NCBI RefSeq assembly: GCF_900106805.1
Contig: NZ_FNNP01000001.1
Location: 930,001-994,000, forward strand
Source of the DNA: Ruegeria halocynthiae
GTDB lineage: Bacteria; Pseudomonadota; Alphaproteobacteria; Rhodobacterales; Rhodobacteraceae
Length of the DNA stretch: 64,000 nucleotides
Direction: 5' to 3'
The first letter of the stretch is position 1, and each line of letters starts with the position of its first letter. This document shows, one piece after another, positions 37,041-44,998 of the stretch. The translations under genes and the position numbers were made by a program. The notes under the pieces were generated by a model. That model saw only the letters and a program-made list of their open reading frames with translations, made no database searches and had not been told where the DNA came from.

Positions 37041-37758
37041 GGTTGCCCAAAAACAGGACTACCACTTTCACCAATCTCTAAACCGCTATCAGATCACCAA
37101 TCAGGCTGTCTGACTTTGAGCTGCAGAACCTAAACAAGACCCCCTCGTTAACATGCCGCTCAGCGCTTTGAGATCGAGATGTGCCTTTGACACCCCCTAG
37201 TGCCTCAGGCCCCCCTCACTTGGGCAATACCAATGTCGCCGATCAGATGCGTTCAAACAACGTAAAATTAGAGGAATTGGTAAATTTCAACGAAGCCGGA
37301 CTGGCATTTGCGCAACAATGCAACACCTAACGATCTACCATTGGTTGTATTTGTTTTACCGATCTCGGACGGATCACCGTATGCACCCGCACATAAACAG
37401 CTTATTCCTCCTATTTCACAGGAGGATAATGCTGTATTTCTAATTCAGATTTTTCACACATCGCAACCTTGAGGAGAAGATTTTTCGAACGGGCCTTCGC
37501 GCCGTTTCTTTGTTAACAAAAATGAATCAATTCAATGCTTTTTCAAAATTATTGACTTTATCGGCAACAATCCACCGATTCGCGTCAAAGCCCCCAAGCT
37601 GATTCTTGCTGCCCGGCCCTGCCGAACGGAGTCAATTAAACGGCAAAACATGGCGAAATTAAGGTTTCTTAATATTTCTCTCAGGATATCCAAAGGTTGC
37701 AGGGTCATCTCCTTTCTCAACGCGCGGGATCAACCGCCAAACACAGACAGGAGTCACA
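37041..37758. other. Long AT-rich intergenic region upstream of degP
   Basis: No convincing gene in 718 bases. Structures seen: CCTCCT/AGGAGG (37407-37412, 37420-37425), a hairpin that would hide a perfect ribosome site placed before a four-codon frame ATG-CTG-TAT-TTC-TAA (37429-37443); AACGG..CCGTT with T-rich tail (37488-37515), terminator-like; the 12-base palindrome TTTGTTAACAAA (37509-37520); and the inverted repeat ATTAAG-GTTT-CTTAAT (37658-37673). A TTGACT (37552-37557) could be a -35 element for degP. The size and structures would suit a small RNA or a complex promoter. Confidence 0.5.
37658..37673. promoter_or_regulatory. Inverted repeat upstream of degP, candidate operator
   Basis: ATTAAG-GTTT-CTTAAT, arms of six bases, about 85 bases before the degP start. 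It could bind the OmpR-type regulator encoded downstream. It resembles a CtrA box (TTAA-N7-TTAA) but has a spacer of six, so CtrA is unlikely. Confidence 0.3.
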
Positions 37759-39195
37759 ATGAGCATCCGAAAATCCTCACTACTATTTCCACGCACGTCC
37801 AACTGGATGGGAGTCACCGCGTTGGGTGCGGCCATGCTGGCCACCACGGCCTTGCCCTCAATGGCAGACGAGGCGCTGGCTGATCTGGTCGAAACGGTTT
37901 CGCCCTCTGTGGTCACGATCATCGCCAAGCAGGACGCAACGCTAAAACCCACACAGGGGCAGGACTTTGACTTTGACGGTCATCCCTTTGGCGAGTTCTT
38001 CAAACGGTTCGGCGGCCCGGAAGGTTTCGAGATGCCGCAGCGTGGGCCCAGTCAGGGACTCGGGTCCGGTTTCGTGCTGGATGAGGCCGGCTATATCGTC
38101 ACCAATCACCATGTTGTCGACAATGCCAGTGAAGTGACCGTCCGTCTGAGTGATGACCGCACATTCGAGGCCGAGATCGTGGGTACTGATCCACTAACGG
38201 ATATTGCTGTTCTCAAGATCGATGCCGGAGAGGACCTGCAAGCCGTTGAAATGGGTGACAGCGATGTCATTCGCGTCGGCGAAGATGTGGTCGCTATCGG
38301 CAACCCGTTTGGCCTGAACGCTACTGTGACAACCGGTATTGTCTCGGCCAAAGGCCGTAACATTTCAGAAGGGCCCTATGCCGAATTCATTCAGACCGAT
38401 GCTGCGATCAACAAAGGCAACTCGGGTGGACCGCTGTTCAACATGGATGGCGAAGTGATCGGCGTGAACTCGGCGATCTATTCGCCCAGTGGCGGCTCTG
38501 TCGGATTAGGATTTGCGATTACCTCGAATATTGTCGATCACATTACGGCCGATCTGCGTGACGACGGCGAAGTCAGCCGCGGCTGGCTGGGAGTCTCGAT
38601 CCAGAACATCAGCCCGGAACTGGCGGCAGCTATGGGTATCGATACGGCAACAGGCGCATTGGTTTCAGATGTTGTACCCGACAGCCCGGCTGATGGTGTG
38701 CTGCAGCAAGGTGACGTGATCCTGACCTTCAACGACGAAGCCGTTGATTCCAGCAGCGATCTTCCGATCCTGGTTGGAACAACAAAGGTGGGAACCGAGA
38801 GCAAGCTGACCATTCTGCGCAATGGCAAGCAAGAAGCGGTTGAATTGAAAATCGGTCAACATCAATCCGCCTCGGCAGCGACTGACAGCGTGGCTGACGA
38901 TAAGTTCGAAGGCACGTCACTGGGTGTGACCGTGGCGCCTCTGACCGAGACCGCCCGAGCCGAGATTGGCGTGGCCGAGAATGTCGATGGCGTTGTCGTT
39001 ACGGATCTCAAACCCGAAAGCCCGGCGGCCAAAGCCGGATTGCAGCGCGGCGATGTGATTGTGCGACTGGGTAATCTGGACACGGTGAACCCGGATGCGC
39101 TGATGGAAGCGCTGGAAAGCGAAAAGACCGATCCGGCACTGGTTCTGATCAATCGCGGCGGCAACCAGATTTTTGTCGCGGTCGAGATCGCCTGA
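37759..39195 (+). CDS. degP: Periplasmic serine protease/chaperone, DegP (Do) family
   Basis: A 478-residue envelope quality-control protease. A signal peptide (about 1-36, ending PSMADE) is followed by a trypsin-like domain with His118 (TNHHVVDNA), Asp148 (LTDIAVLKI) and Ser222 (NKGNSGGPL). Two PDZ domains follow (about 265-360 and 385-475; RGWLGVSIQ, AKAGLQRGDVIVRLG). It is followed by a strong terminator and a two-component system, an arrangement that suggests envelope-stress feedback. It is of the MucD/DegQ-like size, without the long LA loop of E. coli DegP beyond about 30 residues. Confidence 0.95.
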   Translation: MSIRKSSLLFPRTSNWMGVTALGAAMLATTALPSMADEALADLVETVSPSVVTIIAKQDATLKPTQGQDFDFDGHPFGEFFKRFGGPEGFEMPQRGPSQGLGSGFVLDEAGYIVTNHHVVDNASEVTVRLSDDRTFEAEIVGTDPLTDIAVLKIDAGEDLQAVEMGDSDVIRVGEDVVAIGNPFGLNATVTTGIVSAKGRNISEGPYAEFIQTDAAINKGNSGGPLFNMDGEVIGVNSAIYSPSGGSVGLGFAITSNIVDHITADLRDDGEVSRGWLGVSIQNISPELAAAMGIDTATGALVSDVVPDSPADGVLQQGDVILTFNDEAVDSSSDLPILVGTTKVGTESKLTILRNGKQEAVELKIGQHQSASAATDSVADDKFEGTSLGVTVAPLTETARAEIGVAENVDGVVVTDLKPESPAAKAGLQRGDVIVRLGNLDTVNPDALMEALESEKTDPALVLINRGGNQIFVAVEIA

Positions 39196-39280
39196 CCCCA
39201 CACCTAAGCGTGCCACATGATGGGGAAATCTGGTGCGCTTATTTCTGGCTGGCACGGATTGTCCACGCGCCGCCGGAACA

Positions 39281-39314
39281 GCCGGGTGCGGCATCGCACC
39301 CGGCATGTTTTTTT
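39281..39314 (+). terminator. Intrinsic terminator after degP
   Basis: GCCGGGTGCG and CGCACCCGGC (39281-39290, 39295-39304) form a perfect 10-base-pair stem with loop GCAT, followed by ATG and seven T. It sits 86 bases after the degP stop and 46 before the response regulator start. Read-through would still feed the regulator genes. Confidence 0.9.
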
Positions 39315-39359
39315 CAAAGAGTATGTGTGTTTAAATCCCGATGGGAAGGAGCCCAGAAC

Positions 39360-40040
39360 ATGAGCAGACGCTTGTTGATCGTTGAAGATGACCAAGACAC
39401 GCGGGATTTCATTGCCAAAGGGTTTAGTGAAGAAGGATACGTTGTCGAAGTTGCATCAGACGGCCGCGAAGGCTTGTACCACGCCACCGATGGCGGATTC
39501 GATGCGGTCGTACTGGACCGGATGTTGCCCGGACTGGACGGGTTATCACTGATCAAATCCATGCGTGCGGCCGGACTGAAAACTCCCGTTCTGATGCTAA
39601 CCGCCATGAGTGCGGTGGATGAACGGGTCAAAGGCCTGCGTGCAGGCGCGGATGACTATCTGGTCAAACCCTTTTCATTTCAGGAACTTCACGCCCGGAT
39701 TGAGGCGCTACTGCGCCGCCCGCAAGAGTCAGAAGAGACACCCTCCCTCGCCTGCCGCGATCTCGAAATGGACCTGCTGACCCGCAAGGTCACGCGCAAC
39801 GGGCGTGAAATTACCCTGACCCCGCGCGAATTTCAAATCCTGGAGTTCTTTCTGCGTCGTAAAAACCGCGTCGTCTCACGCACCATGTTGCTAGAAGGCG
39901 TGTGGGATTATCACTTTGACCCAAACACCAATGTGGTCGATGTCCATATCTCGAAACTGCGCCGTCAACTTGATGAAGACGGGGCTGATCCGGTGATTGA
40001 AACTGTCCGGGGTGCCGGTTACATGGTTTCGGATGGATAA
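39360..40040 (+). CDS. OmpR-family response regulator
   Basis: A 226-residue regulator. The receiver domain (1-115) has the acidic pocket Asp10-Asp11, phosphorylation site Asp53 (VLDRMLPGLDG) and Lys103 (LVKPFSFQEL). The C-terminal winged helix (about 130-225) has LTPREFQILEFFLRRKNRVVSRTML and VVDVHISKLRRQLD. I start at ATG 39360, preceded by GGAAGGAG; the longer frame from 39210 crosses the terminator and is not coding there. The stop overlaps the histidine kinase start by eight bases. Confidence 0.95.
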   Translation: MSRRLLIVEDDQDTRDFIAKGFSEEGYVVEVASDGREGLYHATDGGFDAVVLDRMLPGLDGLSLIKSMRAAGLKTPVLMLTAMSAVDERVKGLRAGADDYLVKPFSFQELHARIEALLRRPQESEETPSLACRDLEMDLLTRKVTRNGREITLTPREFQILEFFLRRKNRVVSRTMLLEGVWDYHFDPNTNVVDVHISKLRRQLDEDGADPVIETVRGAGYMVSDG

Positions 40041-41403
40041 CCTGCGCCTGTCGCTGAAAAATTCGCGCACACGGCTGGTTCTGGCCAGCATGGTGCTCAG
40101 CACGTTGCTGACGGCAGCCGTACTCGCCATGGTCTATGTCACCGCCAATCGCACGATCACAGACGAGACCCGCTCGGTCGTTTCGGCTGAGCTTACCGGA
40201 CTGGCGGATGAGTATGAGCGGCGGGGCATGATCGGGCTGATCACCGCGATTGAACGACGTTTGCCGACGGCGGCCGAGCGTGATGCTTTGTATTTGCTGA
40301 CCGGTCGGCAAGGGACAAAGCTGGCAGGTAACTTGGTTAACTGGCCCGAAGGGATCACGCCCGGCAGCGGTTGGGTTGATCTGCAATTGCGCAAGGCTGA
40401 TACCGATCAATACGTCCCAATATCCGCCGCCTCCGTCAGACTACCCGGCGGAGAAAGGTTGCTAGTCGGACGAGATTCACTTGCCAGACAACAATTTGAT
40501 CGTGTTCTTCTTCGATCGGTCGCTCTGGCGCTGGCGACTGCGCTGGCGCTTAGCTTGTTGACTGGTTGGCTGCTGACCAGACTTGTGTTCTCACGCCTGA
40601 AAGATATTGCCGATACTGCCGATAACATCGTATCGGGCGATTTGGCGCTGCGAATGCCGTTGCGCGGCACAGGCGACGAATTCGATCAGGTCGCAGGCAC
40701 ACTGAACAATATGCTGGATCGTATCGAGGAATTGATCAGCAACCTGCGCACGACCTCCAACTCGATCGCTCATGATCTTCGCTCGCCCCTGTCACGGTTG
40801 CGGCAGCGGGTCGAATCTCTGGCAGAATCCGGCAAAAGCGAGCAGGATCGCGAGATCGACATGGCACGCGCGACTGGCGAAATCGACCATCTGCTGCGCG
40901 TACTCAGCCAGCTGACCGAGATCTCGCGGGCCGAAGCTGGTTTGGGGCGGGAACAATTTGAGCTGGTGAAACTGCAGCAGCTGATCGGTGACGTGGTTGA
41001 GCTGTACGAGCCGGTTGCAGCTGATCAAAACATTCGGCTTGAGGTCACTGGCAACGCCGCACCCATTCAAGGCCACCGTCCGCTACTGTCGCAGGCGCTG
41101 TCCAACCTGCTTGAGAACGCCATGCGATATGCACCGTCGGGCACGGCCATCACCATCGAGATTCGCGAAGACGGCGACTATACATTTCTAAGCGTTCGCG
41201 ACCGTGGTCCCGGTGTACCCGAAAGCGACTTGCCCCGTTTACAGATGCCTTTCGTCACACTTGATCCAGCCCGGACCGAGCGCAATGCAGGGCTTGGGCT
41301 CGCGCTTGTCGCAGCCATTTCGCATATGCATGGGGGTACGTTTCTGGCACGCAATCGCAAACCCGGACTGGAGACGACGATAAAGCTGTCACGCAAATCC
41401 TGA
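40033..41403 (+). CDS. Membrane sensor histidine kinase
   Basis: Partner kinase of the preceding regulator, 456 residues. Two membrane spans (about 15-36 and 160-183) flank a periplasmic sensor of about 125 residues without a known motif. A HAMP linker (184-236), a HisKA helix with His247 (NSIAHDLRSPLSRL), and an ATPase domain (N box NLLENAMRYAPSG; G boxes DRGPGVPESD and GLGLALVAAI) follow. The start overlaps the regulator's stop by eight bases, so they are co-translated. I infer an envelope signal because degP precedes the pair. Confidence 0.94.
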   Translation: MDNLRLSLKNSRTRLVLASMVLSTLLTAAVLAMVYVTANRTITDETRSVVSAELTGLADEYERRGMIGLITAIERRLPTAAERDALYLLTGRQGTKLAGNLVNWPEGITPGSGWVDLQLRKADTDQYVPISAASVRLPGGERLLVGRDSLARQQFDRVLLRSVALALATALALSLLTGWLLTRLVFSRLKDIADTADNIVSGDLALRMPLRGTGDEFDQVAGTLNNMLDRIEELISNLRTTSNSIAHDLRSPLSRLRQRVESLAESGKSEQDREIDMARATGEIDHLLRVLSQLTEISRAEAGLGREQFELVKLQQLIGDVVELYEPVAADQNIRLEVTGNAAPIQGHRPLLSQALSNLLENAMRYAPSGTAITIEIREDGDYTFLSVRDRGPGVPESDLPRLQMPFVTLDPARTERNAGLGLALVAAISHMHGGTFLARNRKPGLETTIKLSRKS

Positions 41404-41440
41404 CCGGATCAATAGTGATGCGTAAACGTTGTGGCTTAAT

Positions 41441-42664
41441 TCAAAGAACCGCGGGCAGCGCAGTGTATCCATGAAAGCGGATACGCCCGCCCCCTACACG
41501 CGTCCCTTGGATTTTGTAGCCCGGAAACCGATTCAGCAACCGCCCCAGCGCCACGCGACCTTCCAGACGCGCCAAAGTCAGTCCCACACAGACATGTGGT
41601 CCTCCAGCGAAGGCTAGATGCCTGTTCGGCTTGCGCGTGATGTCAAAACGTGTGGGATCAGAGAACACCCTGGGATCACGGTTTGCTGCGCCGATACAAA
41701 GATGCAGATTGGTCCCTCTGGTGATCTGATGCCCCCCGATCTCAACTTCAACTGTGGCTTCCCTGTTGCCAAATTGATTTGGGGACCGAAAGCGCAAGAC
41801 CTCCTCGACCGTCGAGGCGATCAGATCAGGATCATCCAGCAGGCGTTTGCGTTGCTCTGGGTAATCGTTCAGCAGGGCCAGCCCATTGCCAATAAGATTT
41901 GTGGTGGTCTCGTGACCCGCGTTCAGGATGAAGATACAGTTTTGCAGCAGCTCGATTTCGCTTAGTTTCTCGTCCGCACCCTCACCTCGGATCAGGCGCG
42001 TCAAGACATCAGTCTCAGGATCACCCGGATTGGCACGGCGACGGGCAACGAGGTCCTGAAGGTAGGACTTGAATTCACGCACCGCGGTGTGGCCTTTCTC
42101 TAGCTGAGCTTCGATCAAAGCGGGCTCCAAAGCACCAAGAATGGCTAAAGACCAATCCCTTAGCGGTGTTCTCTCATCCATTGGGACGTCCAGCAGATTG
42201 CCAATGATCTGGATCGGGATCGTCGATGCAAAATCCTCGATCAGATCAACCTGCGCTTTACCTTGCATATCGTCCAGCAAAGCATCGACCGTATCAATCA
42301 AACCCGGCTCCATCCGTGTAATTGCGCGTGGCGTCAGGGCTGAAGTCATGATCTTACGCACACGCGTGTGGAGCGGTGGGTCAGAGAACACCAGCGAAGT
42401 TGTGTGATGCTCAAACAAAGGTGAGCCAACCCCAAATTTGGGTCCAAACGCCGCCTCTTTATCTGACGAGTACAGCGTCGTGTTTCGATAGATAGCGTCC
42501 AGATCGGCGTGGTGTGACAGCACCACGGACCCATCCGGCTGACGTAGAACCGGTGCGTGTTCCAGCAACGCATCGTAGAAAGGGAACGGATCATCGACAA
42601 ACCCCTCAGGCGGGTTCATCAGATCCAGGTTTTGCGCAAGATTCTTTAGGCTTAGATCGTTCAT
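41441..42664 (-). CDS. Cytochrome P450
   Basis: A soluble bacterial P450 of 407 residues. The haem ligand is Cys359 in AFAGGPHVCVGLTLAR, the I-helix oxygen site is NAGHETTTN (248-256), and the ExxR pair is Glu288/Arg291 (EEVLRFRSP). The SDPPLHTRVRKIM helix is also typical. No ferredoxin or reductase gene is next to it, so electrons come from elsewhere. I chose ATG 42664, seven bases after GGGGAG, over a longer frame from 42712. The substrate cannot be assigned. It ends 37 bases from the convergent kinase gene. Confidence 0.94.
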   Translation of the reverse strand: MNDLSLKNLAQNLDLMNPPEGFVDDPFPFYDALLEHAPVLRQPDGSVVLSHHADLDAIYRNTTLYSSDKEAAFGPKFGVGSPLFEHHTTSLVFSDPPLHTRVRKIMTSALTPRAITRMEPGLIDTVDALLDDMQGKAQVDLIEDFASTIPIQIIGNLLDVPMDERTPLRDWSLAILGALEPALIEAQLEKGHTAVREFKSYLQDLVARRRANPGDPETDVLTRLIRGEGADEKLSEIELLQNCIFILNAGHETTTNLIGNGLALLNDYPEQRKRLLDDPDLIASTVEEVLRFRSPNQFGNREATVEVEIGGHQITRGTNLHLCIGAANRDPRVFSDPTRFDITRKPNRHLAFAGGPHVCVGLTLARLEGRVALGRLLNRFPGYKIQGTRVGGGRIRFHGYTALPAVL

Positions 42665-42756
42665 GCTTCGCTCCCCTGACGATTGGGTAGCGGAATAGGC
42701 TACGGCAAACAACCTTGTGCGGGTGACAGGTCGAGTCTGGCGCGATAAGACAAGGC

Positions 42757-43104
42757 ATGTCTGATCCGATCTCTTCCATCCGCAACCTTGGTCCAGCGTT
42801 CGAGCAAGCCTGCGCAGGCGCGGGCATTATGTCAGCTCAGGATCTGCGAACACTGGGTGCAGACGAGGCTTATGCGCGCCTGTTGCAGGCCGGAACACGC
42901 CCGCATTTCATCGGTTATTATGTCCTGGTCATGGGCTTGCAGGGGCGCCCATGGAATGACTGCAAAGGCGAGGAAAAGAAGGCCTTGCGCGAACGGTTCG
43001 ATGCGATCAAGGCCAGCAGCAGCCCTGCCCCTGAAAGCCAATTGATCTCGGATCTGGATGCCGTGGGTGTCCGCGTAACGGAAAACGACCTCAAAGTTGT
43101 CTAA
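42757..43104 (+). CDS. TfoX C-terminal domain protein
   Basis: A 115-residue protein resembling the C-terminal half of TfoX/Sxy: SIRNLGPAFEQACAGAGI and AQDLRTLGADEAYARLLQAG match the helix-hairpin-helix-like fold, and the RPHFIGYYVLVMGLQGRPWND strand region follows. The N-terminal TfoX domain is absent. Such stand-alone proteins are common in alphaproteobacteria and their role is unknown; a competence role should not be assumed. It is divergent from the P450 gene and convergent with ndk. Confidence 0.85.
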   Translation: MSDPISSIRNLGPAFEQACAGAGIMSAQDLRTLGADEAYARLLQAGTRPHFIGYYVLVMGLQGRPWNDCKGEEKKALRERFDAIKASSSPAPESQLISDLDAVGVRVTENDLKVV

Positions 43105-43114
43105 GCAACGAAAA

Positions 43115-43142
43115 AGGCCGCGCCCCGGAATGGGCACGGCCT
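43115..43142. terminator. Shared terminator between tfoX-like gene and ndk
   Basis: AGGCCG/CGGCCT outside and GCCC/GGGC inside, separated by one mismatch, with a six-base loop. On the minus strand the stem is followed by TTTTT, so it suits ndk best; on the plus strand the tail is TAAAACTTT, a weaker fit. It lies between the two stop codons. Confidence 0.75.
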
Positions 43143-43164
43143 AAAACTTTGATCTGGCGGCAGA

Positions 43165-43587
43165 TTAGCCGACCAGTTCGATGCCTGAGAAGAAGTAAGC
43201 GATCTCAACTGCGGCGGTTTCTGGTGCGTCCGAACCGTGGACTGAGTTCTCGCCAACCGATTCAGCAAACTCGGCACGGATGGTACCGGGGGCTGCGTCT
43301 GCAGGGTTGGTTGCGCCCATGACTTCGCGGTTCTTTGCAATGGCGCCTTCGCCTTCGAGAACCTGAACAACAACCGGCTCAGACGACATGAATTCGCACA
43401 GTTCGTCATAGAACGGACGCTCGGCGTGTACGTCATAGAACTTGCCAGCTTGTGCTTTGGTCATGTGGATGCGCTTTTGCGCGACAATGCGCAGGCCAGC
43501 TTCTTCGAACTTGGCATTGATCTTGCCAGTCAGGTTGCGGCGGGTTGCATCGGGTTTGATGATCGAGAATGTGCGTTCCAGTGCCAT
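43165..43587 (-). CDS. ndk: Nucleoside diphosphate kinase
   Basis: Balances nucleoside triphosphates by a phospho-histidine ping-pong. The 140-residue protein has the usual size, the N-terminal [15 protein letters not shown], the RVMVGATNP-like [18 protein letters not shown] segment, and the active His117 in [10 protein letters not shown]. An AGGAGAGGC ribosome site precedes the ATG. It stands alone on the minus strand. Confidence 0.97.
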   Translation of the reverse strand: MALERTFSIIKPDATRRNLTGKINAKFEEAGLRIVAQKRIHMTKAQAGKFYDVHAERPFYDELCEFMSSEPVVVQVLEGEGAIAKNREVMGATNPADAAPGTIRAEFAESVGENSVHGSDAPETAAVEIAYFFSGIELVG

Positions 43588-43690
43588 GTCGGCCTCTCCT
43601 TACTAAAGGGCGCACGAACTGCGCCGAAATCCATCGCGCGCCGCCTAACACGGTATTTACCTCATGAAAAGCGTTATGATTGTTTAAGGC

Positions 43691-44893
43691 TCAGATCGCG
43701 GCGGGCAGCGGATCGTTCCGGTCCAATCGACGGACATAAAGCACTGCCAATAAACCCGCAAAGCTGCTGCCGCACATCATGCTCAGAACCAGATAGGGCC
43801 CGTTTTCAGGACTGACAAATGTGCCAGTCACCATGGTCAGAACTGCGCCCAGCGCGACGATCAAGGCCCCTGAAAGACCTGCCGCGCTGCCCGCCAGTTT
43901 CGGGCGTACCGACATCACCCCGGCAGAAGCATTTGCATTGGTCAGCCCGTTCCCGAAACCAACGCAGATGGCCGAGCCGAAGAACACCCAGACCGAGCCC
44001 ATGTTGCCGATGAACAAAAGCAACCCGCAGAACGGCCCGGCCGACGCAACGATACGCCCTACTAAGATCATTGTCGTCAGCTGTGTGCGCTTGGCGATAC
44101 GCCCAGTGACAAAGTTGCCGACCATGAAACCGCCGGTAATAATGCCGATCCCCAGGCCCAACATCGCAGGGCTCAGATCGAACCATGCAGCCGCAACCAA
44201 TGGCGCACCAGTGATGAAACTAAAGAAACCGCCGATAGAAAACGCAGCGCATAGGGCATACCCCCAGAACCTGCGTGCACGGAACAGATGCGGGTATTCG
44301 CGCAGTTGGGCCGCGAAGGTCGAAGATTGGTTGGTATTGGTCTCGCCCATGTCGACCCACAACAACAGCAGCACCCCTGCCCCTAGCAACGAGTACAATA
44401 CGAATCCGGCCCGCCAACCAAAGAACATGTCCAGCGCACCGCCCAGCATCGGCCCAAGCATCGGCGCCAGTGCCATCGCCATCGCAACATAGCCAAGTTT
44501 GCTGGCGGCTTCGTTAGGTGGATACCGGTCGCGGATCGAGGCACTCGACAGAACCGGCCCAGCCACTACTGCTGCCTGAACCATGCGAAATGTCAGAAAA
44601 ACCCATATCGATTCAGCCAGCACACACCCAATCGAAGCGACAACAAATATCGCCATCGCGATTAGCAGCACCGGCCTGCGCCCGTAACGATCTGACAGCG
44701 GCCCGACTATCAACTGCAAGACCGCAGAGACCGACAGATACCCTGCTACGGACACGTTCATCAGGCCATAATCCACGCCGAAATCTTCGCTCATATGCGC
44801 CAGTGACGGCAGGAACATGTTCAGTGTCAGAACCGACAGTGCCGTTACAAAGATCAACGTAATCAAGGTCGGAGGAGTTTGAGCCGGACGCAT
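43691..44893 (-). CDS. MFS drug exporter, Bcr/CflA type
   Basis: A 400-residue inner-membrane transporter with about twelve spans. The Bcr/CflA pattern is visible: MFLPSLAHMSEDFGVDYGL in the first loop, the motif GPLSDRYGRRPVLL between spans 2 and 3, and FRMVQAAVVAGPVLSSASI in span 4-5. These export drugs such as bicyclomycin or other small molecules by proton antiport. It is divergent from the ABC-F gene (105 bases between starts). The substrate is not assignable. Confidence 0.92.
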   Translation of the reverse strand: MRPAQTPPTLITLIFVTALSVLTLNMFLPSLAHMSEDFGVDYGLMNVSVAGYLSVSAVLQLIVGPLSDRYGRRPVLLIAMAIFVVASIGCVLAESIWVFLTFRMVQAAVVAGPVLSSASIRDRYPPNEAASKLGYVAMAMALAPMLGPMLGGALDMFFGWRAGFVLYSLLGAGVLLLLWVDMGETNTNQSSTFAAQLREYPHLFRARRFWGYALCAAFSIGGFFSFITGAPLVAAAWFDLSPAMLGLGIGIITGGFMVGNFVTGRIAKRTQLTTMILVGRIVASAGPFCGLLLFIGNMGSVWVFFGSAICVGFGNGLTNANASAGVMSVRPKLAGSAAGLSGALIVALGAVLTMVTGTFVSPENGPYLVLSMMCGSSFAGLLAVLYVRRLDRNDPLPAAI

Positions 44894-44998
44894 ATCAAAA
44901 CCAATTGGAAGACGAACCGGAACAGCGCTAACACATTGCTTCTAGCTTGAACATGGTGACCTCTGGCGGCGTCTCTAATGCTCTGATAAGAGCGCCAC

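Noticed and set aside
37659..37672. CtrA binding site TTAA-N-TTAA upstream of degP
   Set aside because: The spacer is six, not the seven bases of the CtrA consensus, and the sequence is better seen as an inverted repeat.
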